From an uncultured Phycisphaerales bacterium (GTDB lineage: Bacteria > Planctomycetota > Phycisphaerae > WQYP01): 6,001 bases of DNA. The translations under genes and the position numbers were made by a program. The notes under the pieces were generated by a model. That model searched no databases, was not told where the DNA came from, and saw only the letters and a program-made list of their open reading frames with translations. Where the stretch lies: assembly GCA_937901265.1 (NCBI GenBank), contig CALCHA010000297.1:1-6001 (forward strand). The letters run 5' to 3'. Of the stretch, positions 1 to 5,969 are shown piece by piece. The first letter of the stretch is position 1; every line of letters begins with the position of its first letter.

Positions 1-22
1 CCCTTACGGTCGCGGCTCTGAT
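1..22. repeat. Candidate intergenic repeat (planctomycete-style GAGCCGCGACCGT motif), cut by window edge
   Basis: Bases 1-22, read on the minus strand, give ATCAGAGCCGCGACCGTAAG followed by GG, just after the methyltransferase stop codon. From memory, GAGCCGCGACCGT followed by a short A/T-containing step and AGGG recurs between genes in several planctomycete genomes. That recollection cannot be checked here, and no second copy occurs in this window. The element is probably cut by the left edge. It could equally be unremarkable 3' flanking sequence. Confidence 0.3.
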
Positions 23-30
23 TTTTCCAG

Positions 31-756
31 TTACCGGGGTTTTTCGCCGGCGAGGGTGAAGCGGGAGGCAAAGTGGGCGTGGTAGCGGAGCCACGGGGCG
101 TTGGCGGATGTGGCCCAGGATTCGACGGCGGGGCGCGACCAGGCTTTTTGGACGCTGAGGCGGGCGTCGTGTTTGTCGATGGGGCTGGCGAAGGCGGTGA
201 GGAGGTGGATGCCGAGGGAGGCGAAGGGGGTGCGGAGGAGGTCGTTGACGATGATGCCGCGGCGGGCGACGCGGATCATTTCGGCGAGGGCCTGGGGGAT
301 GAGTTCGTCGGGCAGGTGGTGGAAGAACATGGAGCAGGTGGCGTAGTCGATGGAGGCGTCGGGGAAGGGCAGGGCGAGGGCGTCGCCGCGGACCAGCGTG
401 ATGGGGTGCCCGGAGGGTTGTGATTGAAGGTGTGCGGCGGCGAGGCCGAGGGTGGTGGGGTGATTGTCGAGGGCGAAAATTTGCACGCGATGGCGCGTGC
501 GGGCGGCCCACTTGCACAGGGCGATCGGGATGTCCGCCGAGCCGGTGGCGATGTCGAGGAAGGTGGTGGGGCGGCTGATGGGCCACGCGTAAGCCCAGCG
601 GCGGAGGTGGTAGAGGATGGCGGAGGTGCCGCCGAGGAAGCGATTGACGCGGCGGATGAAGGCCAGGGAGGAGGCGAGCTGCAGCGGATCGACGGCGGGG
701 TCGTCCATCCATTCGGTGAGGGAGGTTGGCCGCAAGGGAATCTCCGGGTGTGCCAC
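31..756 (-). CDS. Class I SAM-dependent methyltransferase (methyltransferase-domain protein)
   Basis: Predicted soluble cytoplasmic protein of 241 residues that transfers a methyl group from S-adenosylmethionine to an unidentified small-molecule acceptor. The Rossmann-fold motifs appear in order. Motif I is FLDIATGSADIP (residues 66-77), the ribose-binding acidic strand end is ALDNHP (95-100), the adenine-region motif is RGDALALPFPDASID (123-137), and motif IV is MFFHHL (143-148). A later HDARLSVQKAWSR block (196-208) and the N-terminal MDDP...RRVNRFLGG region (17-43) recall a subgroup I associate with type III polyketide synthase/alkylresorcinol loci; no such partner is visible here. The start is GTG at 756, the first possible start after an in-frame stop at 778-780. 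No Shine-Dalgarno precedes it, so ATG at 708 (residue 17) remains possible. The gene is divergent from recN. The methyltransferase assignment is strong; the substrate is unknown. Confidence 0.86.
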   Translation of the reverse strand: MAHPEIPLRPTSLTEWMDDPAVDPLQLASSLAFIRRVNRFLGGTSAILYHLRRWAYAWPISRPTTFLDIATGSADIPIALCKWAARTRHRVQIFALDNHPTTLGLAAAHLQSQPSGHPITLVRGDALALPFPDASIDYATCSMFFHHLPDELIPQALAEMIRVARRGIIVNDLLRTPFASLGIHLLTAFASPIDKHDARLSVQKAWSRPAVESWATSANAPWLRYHAHFASRFTLAGEKPR

Positions 757-880
757 GGGTAGGGGGGTTGCGGGGTATCATAGGCTCCTGAGAAAGTCCG
801 GAAGGAATTTGCCGGGTTCGGTATATGATCGGACGGCGGTTGGTTAGAATGCCGCGGCTTGTCGGCACGGAGGCGTTTCA
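757..880. promoter_or_regulatory. Divergent promoter region between the methyltransferase gene and recN
   Basis: This 124-base gap must hold the start signals of both divergent genes. Two copies of the -10-like hexamer TATGAT lie in inverted orientation. One is on the minus strand at 777-782, pointing at the methyltransferase start 21 bases away. The other is on the plus strand at 824-829, pointing at recN. A TAGAAT at 845-850 is a further plus-strand candidate. None has a convincing -35 hexamer at 16-18 bases, so the exact promoters are uncertain. A GTTC-N7-GATC element at 816-830 overlaps the plus-strand hexamer. It is one base away from the GTTC-N7-GTTC LexA box known from Alphaproteobacteria. 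Confidence 0.35.
869..873 (+). promoter_or_regulatory. Shine-Dalgarno of recN, supports the TTG start
   Basis: GGAGG ends 7 bases before the TTG at 881. The RecN homology begins immediately at that codon (MLRELHIQNLAVI), so this ribosome-binding site fixes the unusual TTG initiation codon. Confidence 0.8.
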
Positions 881-2695
881 TTGCTGCGCGAATTGCACAT
901 ACAGAACCTGGCGGTGATCCAGGATTTGACGGTTGAACTCGATCCGGGGCTGAACTGTTTTACGGGCCAGACGGGTGCCGGGAAATCCCTGGTGATCGGG
1001 GCGCTGGAAATTCTGCTGGGGCTGCGACAGCCGACGGACATGCTGCGCAAGGGGGCGGCGGAGGGGCGCGTGTCGGGGGTGTTTCAGATTCGCTCGGCGA
1101 ATCTGCGGCAGGAGATCGCGCACGCCACGGATTTGCCGCTGGAAGAGGAATCGGAACTGTTGATTTCCCGCCGCCTTTTCGAATCGGGTCGGACCAGTGC
1201 GAGCCTCAACGGCAACCCGATCACCGGGGCGATGCTCAAACAGGTGGGCGAAATTCTCGTTGACGTGCATGGCCAGCATGACGCGCAGTATTTGCTCAAG
1301 CCGGCGAACCAGCTGGCGGTGATCGACGAGTTCGGCGGCTCGTCCGGGCTGCGGCAGCAGTTCGCGGACCTGTACCACCAGCGGCAGACGCTCACGGGGC
1401 AGCAGAAGGAGCTGACGGCTTCGCGCACGCTCCGCCGCCAGCAGCTCGAACTGTACGAATTTCAGGCGAAGGAAATTGATGCGGCGGAGCTGGTAGACGG
1501 GGAATACGACACGCTGGTGTCGCGCAACCGCGTGCTGGCCAACCTTGAGAAGATCAAACGCACGGCAGGGGCGGCCTATGGGACCCTGTACGAGGAGGAG
1601 GGGGCCGTGATCTCGCGGCTGAAGACGACCGCCGCGGTGCTGCTGGAGCTGGCGGAGCTCGATGAGGGACTCACGGGCCTGGCGGGCCAGATTCGCGAGG
1701 CCGCGCTGTCGCTGGATGATGCAGCATTCTCGCTGCGCCGCTATGTCGACCATCTCGATCTCGATCCCGACGAGCTGGCCGAGAACACCGAACGGCTGAA
1801 CCTGGTCACGCGCATGATTGACAAGTATGTCGGCCGCGGGTCGCATGGGGGCTTGAGTGAGGTGATCGCCTATCGCGCCCAGATCGGGCGGCAGATCGAC
1901 GGGTTGCGGGCGCAGGACCAGGATTATTCGACGATCGCGGAGCAGATTGCGGATCTGGAAAAGCAGCTGCGGGACGTGGGGGCGAAGCTGACGGCGGCGC
2001 GGAAGAAGGCGGCGGCGAAGCTGGCGCCGCTGGTGCACGAGCAGCTGGCGGATCTGGGCATGAAGGAGGCGCGGTTTCTGATCGAGTTTCAGCCGCTGCA
2101 GGTGCTGGAGGAGGCGGCGAAGGGGGGCAAGGCGGCGCGGGCGGTCGATGCACTGGCGGAGATGCGCGTGGGGGCGGCCGATTTTTCGACGGCGTCAGGA
2201 ATGGAATCGGTCGAGTTCATGATCGCGCCCAACCCCGGCCAGCCGGCGCGGCCGCTGCGCCGCATCGCCTCGGGGGGCGAACTTTCGCGGGTGATGCTGG
2301 CGCTCAAGTCGATCACCGCACAGGCGGATCGGGTGTCGGTGCTGGTGTTTGATGAGATCGATGCGAATGTCGGCGGCCGGCTGGGGACGATCATCGGGGA
2401 GAAGCTGCGCGATCTGGCGGGGATTCACCAGGTGCTCTGCATCACGCACCTGGCGCAGATCGCCGCCTTCGCCGATCGCCACCTGACGATTCGCAAGAAT
2501 ATCACCGGCGGGGCGGAGACGGCGACCACGGTGGCGGTGATGGCCGGCGATGAGCGGGTGCGTGAGTTGGCGGAGATGACCGCGGGGACGGCGATCACGC
2601 CGACGGCGGTGGCGCAGGCGCGCGAACTGCTGCAGACGGGCCAGCAGCGCGGCGGGCGCGAGCGAGGCAAGACAAAACCCCCGACAAAGCGATAA
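881..2695 (+). CDS. recN: DNA repair protein RecN (SMC-like ATPase)
   Basis: RecN is a cytoplasmic SMC-family ATPase that acts early in recombinational repair of double-strand breaks, holding DNA ends or sister duplexes together for RecA. The 604-residue protein shows the whole architecture. An N-terminal ATPase half has Walker A GQTGAGKS (29-36) and the RecN hallmark LVDVHGQHDAQYLL (126-139). A long Glu/Gln/Arg-rich coiled-coil arm pair spans about 155-380. The C-terminal half has the ABC signature SGGELSRVMLALK (464-476), Walker B VLVFDEID (487-494) and the H-loop region CITHLAQIAAFADRH (520-534). The end (RELAEM...ARELL) is also RecN-like. Walker A has Gln where Glu is more usual. The protein is somewhat longer than the roughly 550-residue norm and ends in a basic tail (about 587-604). 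It starts with TTG behind a good ribosome-binding site and is probably co-transcribed with the next gene. Many bacteria place recN under SOS control; here only a weak LexA-like element is seen. Confidence 0.97.
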   Translation: MLRELHIQNLAVIQDLTVELDPGLNCFTGQTGAGKSLVIGALEILLGLRQPTDMLRKGAAEGRVSGVFQIRSANLRQEIAHATDLPLEEESELLISRRLFESGRTSASLNGNPITGAMLKQVGEILVDVHGQHDAQYLLKPANQLAVIDEFGGSSGLRQQFADLYHQRQTLTGQQKELTASRTLRRQQLELYEFQAKEIDAAELVDGEYDTLVSRNRVLANLEKIKRTAGAAYGTLYEEEGAVISRLKTTAAVLLELAELDEGLTGLAGQIREAALSLDDAAFSLRRYVDHLDLDPDELAENTERLNLVTRMIDKYVGRGSHGGLSEVIAYRAQIGRQIDGLRAQDQDYSTIAEQIADLEKQLRDVGAKLTAARKKAAAKLAPLVHEQLADLGMKEARFLIEFQPLQVLEEAAKGGKAARAVDALAEMRVGAADFSTASGMESVEFMIAPNPGQPARPLRRIASGGELSRVMLALKSITAQADRVSVLVFDEIDANVGGRLGTIIGEKLRDLAGIHQVLCITHLAQIAAFADRHLTIRKNITGGAETATTVAVMAGDERVRELAEMTAGTAITPTAVAQARELLQTGQQRGGRERGKTKPPTKR

Positions 2696-2727
2696 TCGTC
2701 GGACCGCGGGCGTGTCTGCCTGCGCCT

Positions 2728-2731
2728 GGAG
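2728..2731 (+). promoter_or_regulatory. Shine-Dalgarno of the AI-2E family gene
   Basis: GGAG lies 6 bases before ATG at 2738 and only 3 before the adjacent in-frame TTG at 2735. The spacing favours ATG 2738 as the true start. No terminator or clear promoter is visible between the recN stop and this site, consistent with a two-gene transcript. Confidence 0.6.
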
Positions 2732-2737
2732 CCATTG

Positions 2738-4120
2738 ATGCCTGAACATATTCCACCCGCCGCTGCCTCGTCGACCGGGCCGCTCAAGCCGCCAATGGGG
2801 TCCATCCCCCCGATCACGACGCTGCCGATGGCACCCACCACGGCGCTCTCCTACACACAGAAGGTCTGCGTGGCGGTGGCGATTTCCGTGGCGGCGATTC
2901 TGCTGGCGCTCTTCGTCTACATGACCGCCGAGATCCTGGTGCTGCTCTTCGCGGGGCTGCTGTTCGCGGTCTTTCTCTCCGCCCCATCAGACCTGCTGGC
3001 CAAGTATGCGCACATCAAGCGCGTCTACGCGCTGCTGGTGGTGCTGGCGGGGCTCACGGTGGTGGTCTCCGGCGGGGCCTATTTCATGGGCTTCACGGTG
3101 TACCGCCAGACGCGCGAACCGGCGCGCACGCTGCCCTTTGCGCTGCAGCAGTTCGAAGGGGACCTGCACAACATGCTGCCGGGCAAGGCGCTGGAGGAAG
3201 CTACCACGCTGCCGACGACGACATCCGCGCCCGCCCCGCAGGACGCCACCCAGAACGCCGTCGAGGTGATGGAGGTCTACGCCGCTCCCGCTTCGCAGGC
3301 GTCTGACCCCACGCCGCGGCAATGGCTGGCCGACCGGCTGATCGAGTTGCGCCGATCCGCCACCGATTTTCTCATGTCCGAATCCTTCGTGCAGGGGGCC
3401 GGGGGGGTGGCGGGCAACGTCGTATCCTCCACGCTGGGGATCATCGGCGACATTGCGATCGTGTTCGGCGTCGGGCTTTTCTTCGCGCTCAATCCGGGCA
3501 TGTACACGCGCGGGCTGACCAACCTCTTTCCCATCCGTCGCCGCACCCGCGTGGAACTGGTGCTCTCGGAAGTGGGCTCGCAACTGCAGTGGTGGTTCGT
3601 GGGTCAGATGTGCTCGATGGTCTCCATCGGCATCCTCACGTTCATCGGGCTGTCGATATTGGGCGTCCCGATGACCACCACCCTGGCGATCCTGGCGGGG
3701 CTGCTGAACTTCATTCCCAACTTTGGCCCGATCCTCGCGGCGGTGCCCGCGGTGCTGGTCGCCTTCGCCCCCCATGCCCAGCAGACCGGCTTGAATCCCT
3801 CCCTGGCGCTCTACACGATCATCATGTATGTCGTGATTCAGATGCTCGAGGGCTGGGTGATCACGCCCTTTTTCCAGCAGCGGGCCGTGGAGTTACCGCC
3901 GGCGCTGATCGTGATCGCCCAGGTGCTGTTCGCGATGTTGCTGGGCCCGCTGGGATTGATTCTCGCGACGCCGATGCTGGCAGCGACGCTGGTGCTGCTG
4001 CGGATGGTGTATGTGGAGGACATTCTGGGGGACCGGGAAGCGGTCGCGGTTGCCTCCTCGCCGCCCGCGGTGCCACCCGCGCTGCCCCCCGCCCCGCCGC
4101 CGCCCGCACCCGCCTCGTAG
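2738..4120 (+). CDS. AI-2E family transporter (PerM/TqsA-like polytopic membrane protein)
   Basis: Inner-membrane protein of 460 residues from the AI-2E (PerM/YhhT/TqsA) family. Members are implicated in autoinducer-2 export or in sodium/proton-coupled efflux; the substrate here is unknown. Hydrophobic segments lie at about 43-60, 63-82, 97-120, 229-252, 288-312, 314-345, 356-375 and 386-425, matching the family's usual eight helices. The family signature region is NFIPNFGPILAAVPAVLVAF (324-343), followed by the EGWVITPFFQQRAVELPP block (371-388) and the LGPLGLILATPMLA ending (402-415). Between helices 3 and 4 lies an Ala/Pro/Thr-rich stretch (about 150-192) in the large hydrophilic loop. The N-terminus (1-38) and C-terminus (440-460) are Pro/Ala-rich and probably disordered. 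The start is ATG 2738 on Shine-Dalgarno spacing, 42 bases after recN. The family call is firm; naming it an AI-2 exporter would be over-reading. Confidence 0.93.
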   Translation: MPEHIPPAAASSTGPLKPPMGSIPPITTLPMAPTTALSYTQKVCVAVAISVAAILLALFVYMTAEILVLLFAGLLFAVFLSAPSDLLAKYAHIKRVYALLVVLAGLTVVVSGGAYFMGFTVYRQTREPARTLPFALQQFEGDLHNMLPGKALEEATTLPTTTSAPAPQDATQNAVEVMEVYAAPASQASDPTPRQWLADRLIELRRSATDFLMSESFVQGAGGVAGNVVSSTLGIIGDIAIVFGVGLFFALNPGMYTRGLTNLFPIRRRTRVELVLSEVGSQLQWWFVGQMCSMVSIGILTFIGLSILGVPMTTTLAILAGLLNFIPNFGPILAAVPAVLVAFAPHAQQTGLNPSLALYTIIMYVVIQMLEGWVITPFFQQRAVELPPALIVIAQVLFAMLLGPLGLILATPMLAATLVLLRMVYVEDILGDREAVAVASSPPAVPPALPPAPPPPAPAS

Positions 4121-4126
4121 CGGGGG

Positions 4127-4486
4127 TCAGGACACAACGCTGCCCGGTGCCACCTCTGTCGCGGGCCCGACGATCACCAGACGCTGCTTCAGCGGTCCTT
4201 CGGCAGCGATCAGCAGCATGCCCTGCGAGACCTCTCCGCGCATCGACCGCGGCTCGAGGTTCACGACCACGATCACCTGCCGCCCCACCAACTCTTCCGG
4301 CGCGTAATGCCCTTTGAGACCCGCGCAGATTTGCCGCGTTTCTCCGGCCGCCAGCTCCACCCTGAGCACCAGCAACTTGTCGGCGTTTGGGTGGTCGCGG
4401 CATTCGAGGACGCGTGCGACGCGCAGGTCCAGCCGGGCAAAATCATCAAACTTCACCGCGCTTTTCACCGGCCGATGCTCTTCCAT
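4127..4486 (-). CDS. Stand-alone tRNA-binding domain protein (MetRS C-terminal / CsaA / EMAP-II type OB fold)
   Basis: Small cytoplasmic protein of 119 residues consisting almost entirely of one tRNA-binding OB-fold domain. Diagnostic segments are the KFDDFARLDLRVARVLE opening (12-28), HPNADKLLVLRVEL (32-45), the ICAGLKGHYAPEELVGRQVIVVVNL core (53-77), and EPRSMRGEVSQGMLLIA (78-94). This layout matches the C-terminal domain of methionyl-tRNA synthetase, which binds tRNA and dimerises the enzyme, and the related CsaA proteins. The HPNADKL and SMRG-S-GM segments look closer to the MetRS appendix than to Bacillus CsaA. No synthetase catalytic domain adjoins it, so it may act in trans on MetRS or as a free RNA-binding or chaperone-like protein. 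The frame stays open upstream to 4615, but ATG 4486 fits the domain boundary and lies 30 bases after a predicted transcription start. Its ribosome-binding site is weak. It converges on the AI-2E gene with 6 bases between stops. Confidence 0.9.
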   Translation of the reverse strand: MEEHRPVKSAVKFDDFARLDLRVARVLECRDHPNADKLLVLRVELAAGETRQICAGLKGHYAPEELVGRQVIVVVNLEPRSMRGEVSQGMLLIAAEGPLKQRLVIVGPATEVAPGSVVS

Positions 4487-4522
4487 AACGCCCCGCAACA
4501 AATGACGACTTACTTGTCCATC

Positions 4523-4551
4523 ATTGTAGCGATCGAGCGCCGCGCGGTCTA
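4523..4551 (-). promoter_or_regulatory. Sigma-70-type promoter for the tRNA-binding protein gene
   Basis: On the minus strand, TAGACC (4546-4551; four of six bases match TTGACA) is followed after exactly 17 bases by TACAAT (4523-4528; five of six match TATAAT). A start about 7 bases downstream, near 4516, would give a leader of roughly 30 bases before ATG 4486. The promoter sits in the 91-base gap behind the GH28 stop, implying separate transcription. This is a consensus match only. Confidence 0.45.
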
Positions 4552-4577
4552 CGAGCGGCGGACGATGGCCACCATCT

Positions 4578-5969
4578 TCAGAGCGATTCCGCCGCGAGCT
4601 TTGCGTGATGGGCATCCGCCAGCGTGTGCACCTGCTGCAGCGACAGGTCGGTGACCTGCGTCGCCACGATCAGCGGGGTGGCGGGCAACCTTTGGGCCCG
4701 GATGCCTGAAAACTCCGCGTGCTGCACATCGTGCAGGTGGATCGGCGGGCGATGGTCGGGCGCTTCAAACGACAGGCTCACCTGCGACACCTGCAGGTTC
4801 CGCACGTGCCGAAAGTAGAGGCCATAGGCAGGAATGACGCCGAACATCACGGGGTCGGGATAGCCCTTCTCATTCTCCGGGGGCTGGCGCTGGGCGTCCT
4901 GTCTGGCCCCGCCGCCGCGGAAGTGCAGCGTGATGTTGGCCAGCCGCAGGTCGTCGATGGGATGACCCGGGATGCCCGAGAAGAGGGCGGCGAACCGCGG
5001 CTCGATGTCGGACGCGACGATGTTGCTGAAGGAAATTCGCCGTGCCACCGACATCGGCAGATGGGCCGGCCCGCGCCCGCGGTTGCCCAGGCGCACGAAC
5101 AGCGGCGCGGAGGTGATGTCGCGCATCGTGATGTTGGACACCGTCACATCTTCCAGCGGGCCGCCATCGACGGTCTCCAGCGCGATGCCCCGGCAATGGG
5201 TGAAGGTGCAGTTGCTGATGGCGATGTTGCGGAAGCCGCCGTTGGACTCCGTGCCGAACTTGATGCGGCCGGTGACGCCGCCGCGATCGGGCGCGATGCG
5301 CTGCGTCGTGCGCCTGGAGCCATCAAGGAGCGTGCCCATGTCGAAGCCGGAGAGGTGGCAGTTGGTGATGGTCACATGCTCGGTCGCGCGGGGTTCGCCG
5401 AGGGCGTAGGAGGATTTGAGGACGATGGCGTCGTCGTTGGGGGTGTTGACGAAGCAGTTGGTGATGGAAACGTGCTGGCAGGAGTCGATGTCGAGGCCGT
5501 CGCGGTTGGTGTCGACCTTGACGTTGTCGATCGTGAGCAGGTCGCACCCGCTGGCGAGAAGAGCGAAGTGGCCGGCGCGAAAGAGGGTGAAATCGCGCAG
5601 CGTGATGTGGGTGCAGCGCTTGAGCGCGATGGCCTTGTTGCCGGTGGGGCGGGCCGGGTCGGCGTTCCACGTGAGGCCCCGGCCGTCGATGCGCCCGGGG
5701 CCGGTGATGGCGATATTGGTGAGGTTTTCGCCCCATATCAGCGAGTTGTGCCAGTGGGAATGGCCGTGGTCCTGGTATTTATCGTGTTCGTTGGGCTCGG
5801 GCGGGTCGTAACCGTCGGAGTGTTGGGTTTCAGGTTTTGCGTTTCGAGAAAAGGCCTCGGCAAAGGAGGGGTCGCATTTTTTGGATTCTGTGGATGGGGC
5901 GGGCGAGGCTGGGTTTTCCTGGCCGAACGGGTCGCCGGAATAAAACGAACCCGAGTCGCCCCTGCCGCT
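4578..5969 (-). CDS. Glycoside hydrolase family 28 (polygalacturonase-like) right-handed beta-helix protein, 5' end disrupted or unresolved
   Basis: GH28 enzymes hydrolyse galacturonan or related pectic glycosides, normally after export. The open frame spans 463 codons; residues are counted from the first codon after an upstream in-frame TAG (5970-5972). From YDPPEPN (near 5810) it reads as GH28: HSHWHNSLIWGENLTNIAITGPGRIDGRG, then beta-helix coils with the repeated pattern V/I-T-I-x-N-C. Catalytic motifs seen are NRDGLDID (Asp157, the NTD position), DDAIVLKS (Asp179 and Asp180) and RIKFGTESNGG (Arg235, Lys237). The His of the family's GHG motif is not evident; SGFDMG (207-212) lies where it is expected. 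There is no ATG, GTG or TTG between 5969 and 5376. The first possible start, GTG 5373-5375, lacks a ribosome-binding site and would remove the catalytic Asp residues. The signal peptide and the usual FGAKGDG-type N-terminus are absent, replaced by a Ser/Pro/Asp-rich stretch. It may therefore be a pseudogene, a frameshifted gene or one with a sequence error. The family call is strong; integrity is doubtful. Confidence 0.85.
   Translation of the reverse strand, partial: SGRGDSGSFYSGDPFGQENPASPAPSTESKKCDPSFAEAFSRNAKPETQHSDGYDPPEPNEHDKYQDHGHSHWHNSLIWGENLTNIAITGPGRIDGRGLTWNADPARPTGNKAIALKRCTHITLRDFTLFRAGHFALLASGCDLLTIDNVKVDTNRDGLDIDSCQHVSITNCFVNTPNDDAIVLKSSYALGEPRATEHVTITNCHLSGFDMGTLLDGSRRTTQRIAPDRGGVTGRIKFGTESNGGFRNIAISNCTFTHCRGIALETVDGGPLEDVTVSNITMRDITSAPLFVRLGNRGRGPAHLPMSVARRISFSNIVASDIEPRFAALFSGIPGHPIDDLRLANITLHFRGGGARQDAQRQPPENEKGYPDPVMFGVIPAYGLYFRHVRNLQVSQVSLSFEAPDHRPPIHLHDVQHAEFSGIRAQRLPATPLIVATQVTDLSLQQVHTLADAHHAKLAAESL

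Noticed and set aside
276..881. 201-codon minus-strand frame overlapping the methyltransferase gene
   Set aside because: It has a Pro/Ser/Ala-rich shadow composition. The methyltransferase motifs lie in the other frame.
878..2038. 386-codon open frame on the minus strand opposite recN
   Set aside because: It lies wholly antisense to strongly supported recN codons. Its translation is Arg/Leu/Gln-rich with no domain pattern, as expected from a high-GC shadow frame.
4109..4124. Small hairpin (CCCGC, 6-base loop, GCGGG) at the convergent stop codons, considered as a bidirectional terminator
   Set aside because: It is only a 5-bp stem with no T-tract on either strand, so it does not support an intrinsic terminator.
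3322..4317. 331-codon plus-strand open frame overlapping the AI-2E gene and the tRNA-binding gene
   Set aside because: It is in another frame of two well-supported genes, rich in Arg/Ala/Pro/His, and crosses their convergent junction without any recognisable domain.
4487..4615. N-terminal extension of the tRNA-binding protein to 4615
   Set aside because: The extra 43 residues are non-conserved and highly charged, would overlap the GH28 3' end, and would run through the predicted promoter. ATG 4486 fits the domain start.
5373..5375. GTG as the start of a short 265-residue GH28-like gene
   Set aside because: No ribosome-binding site precedes it. The same frame upstream carries conserved GH28 core motifs including the catalytic Asp residues, so the true product must begin further upstream or the gene is broken.
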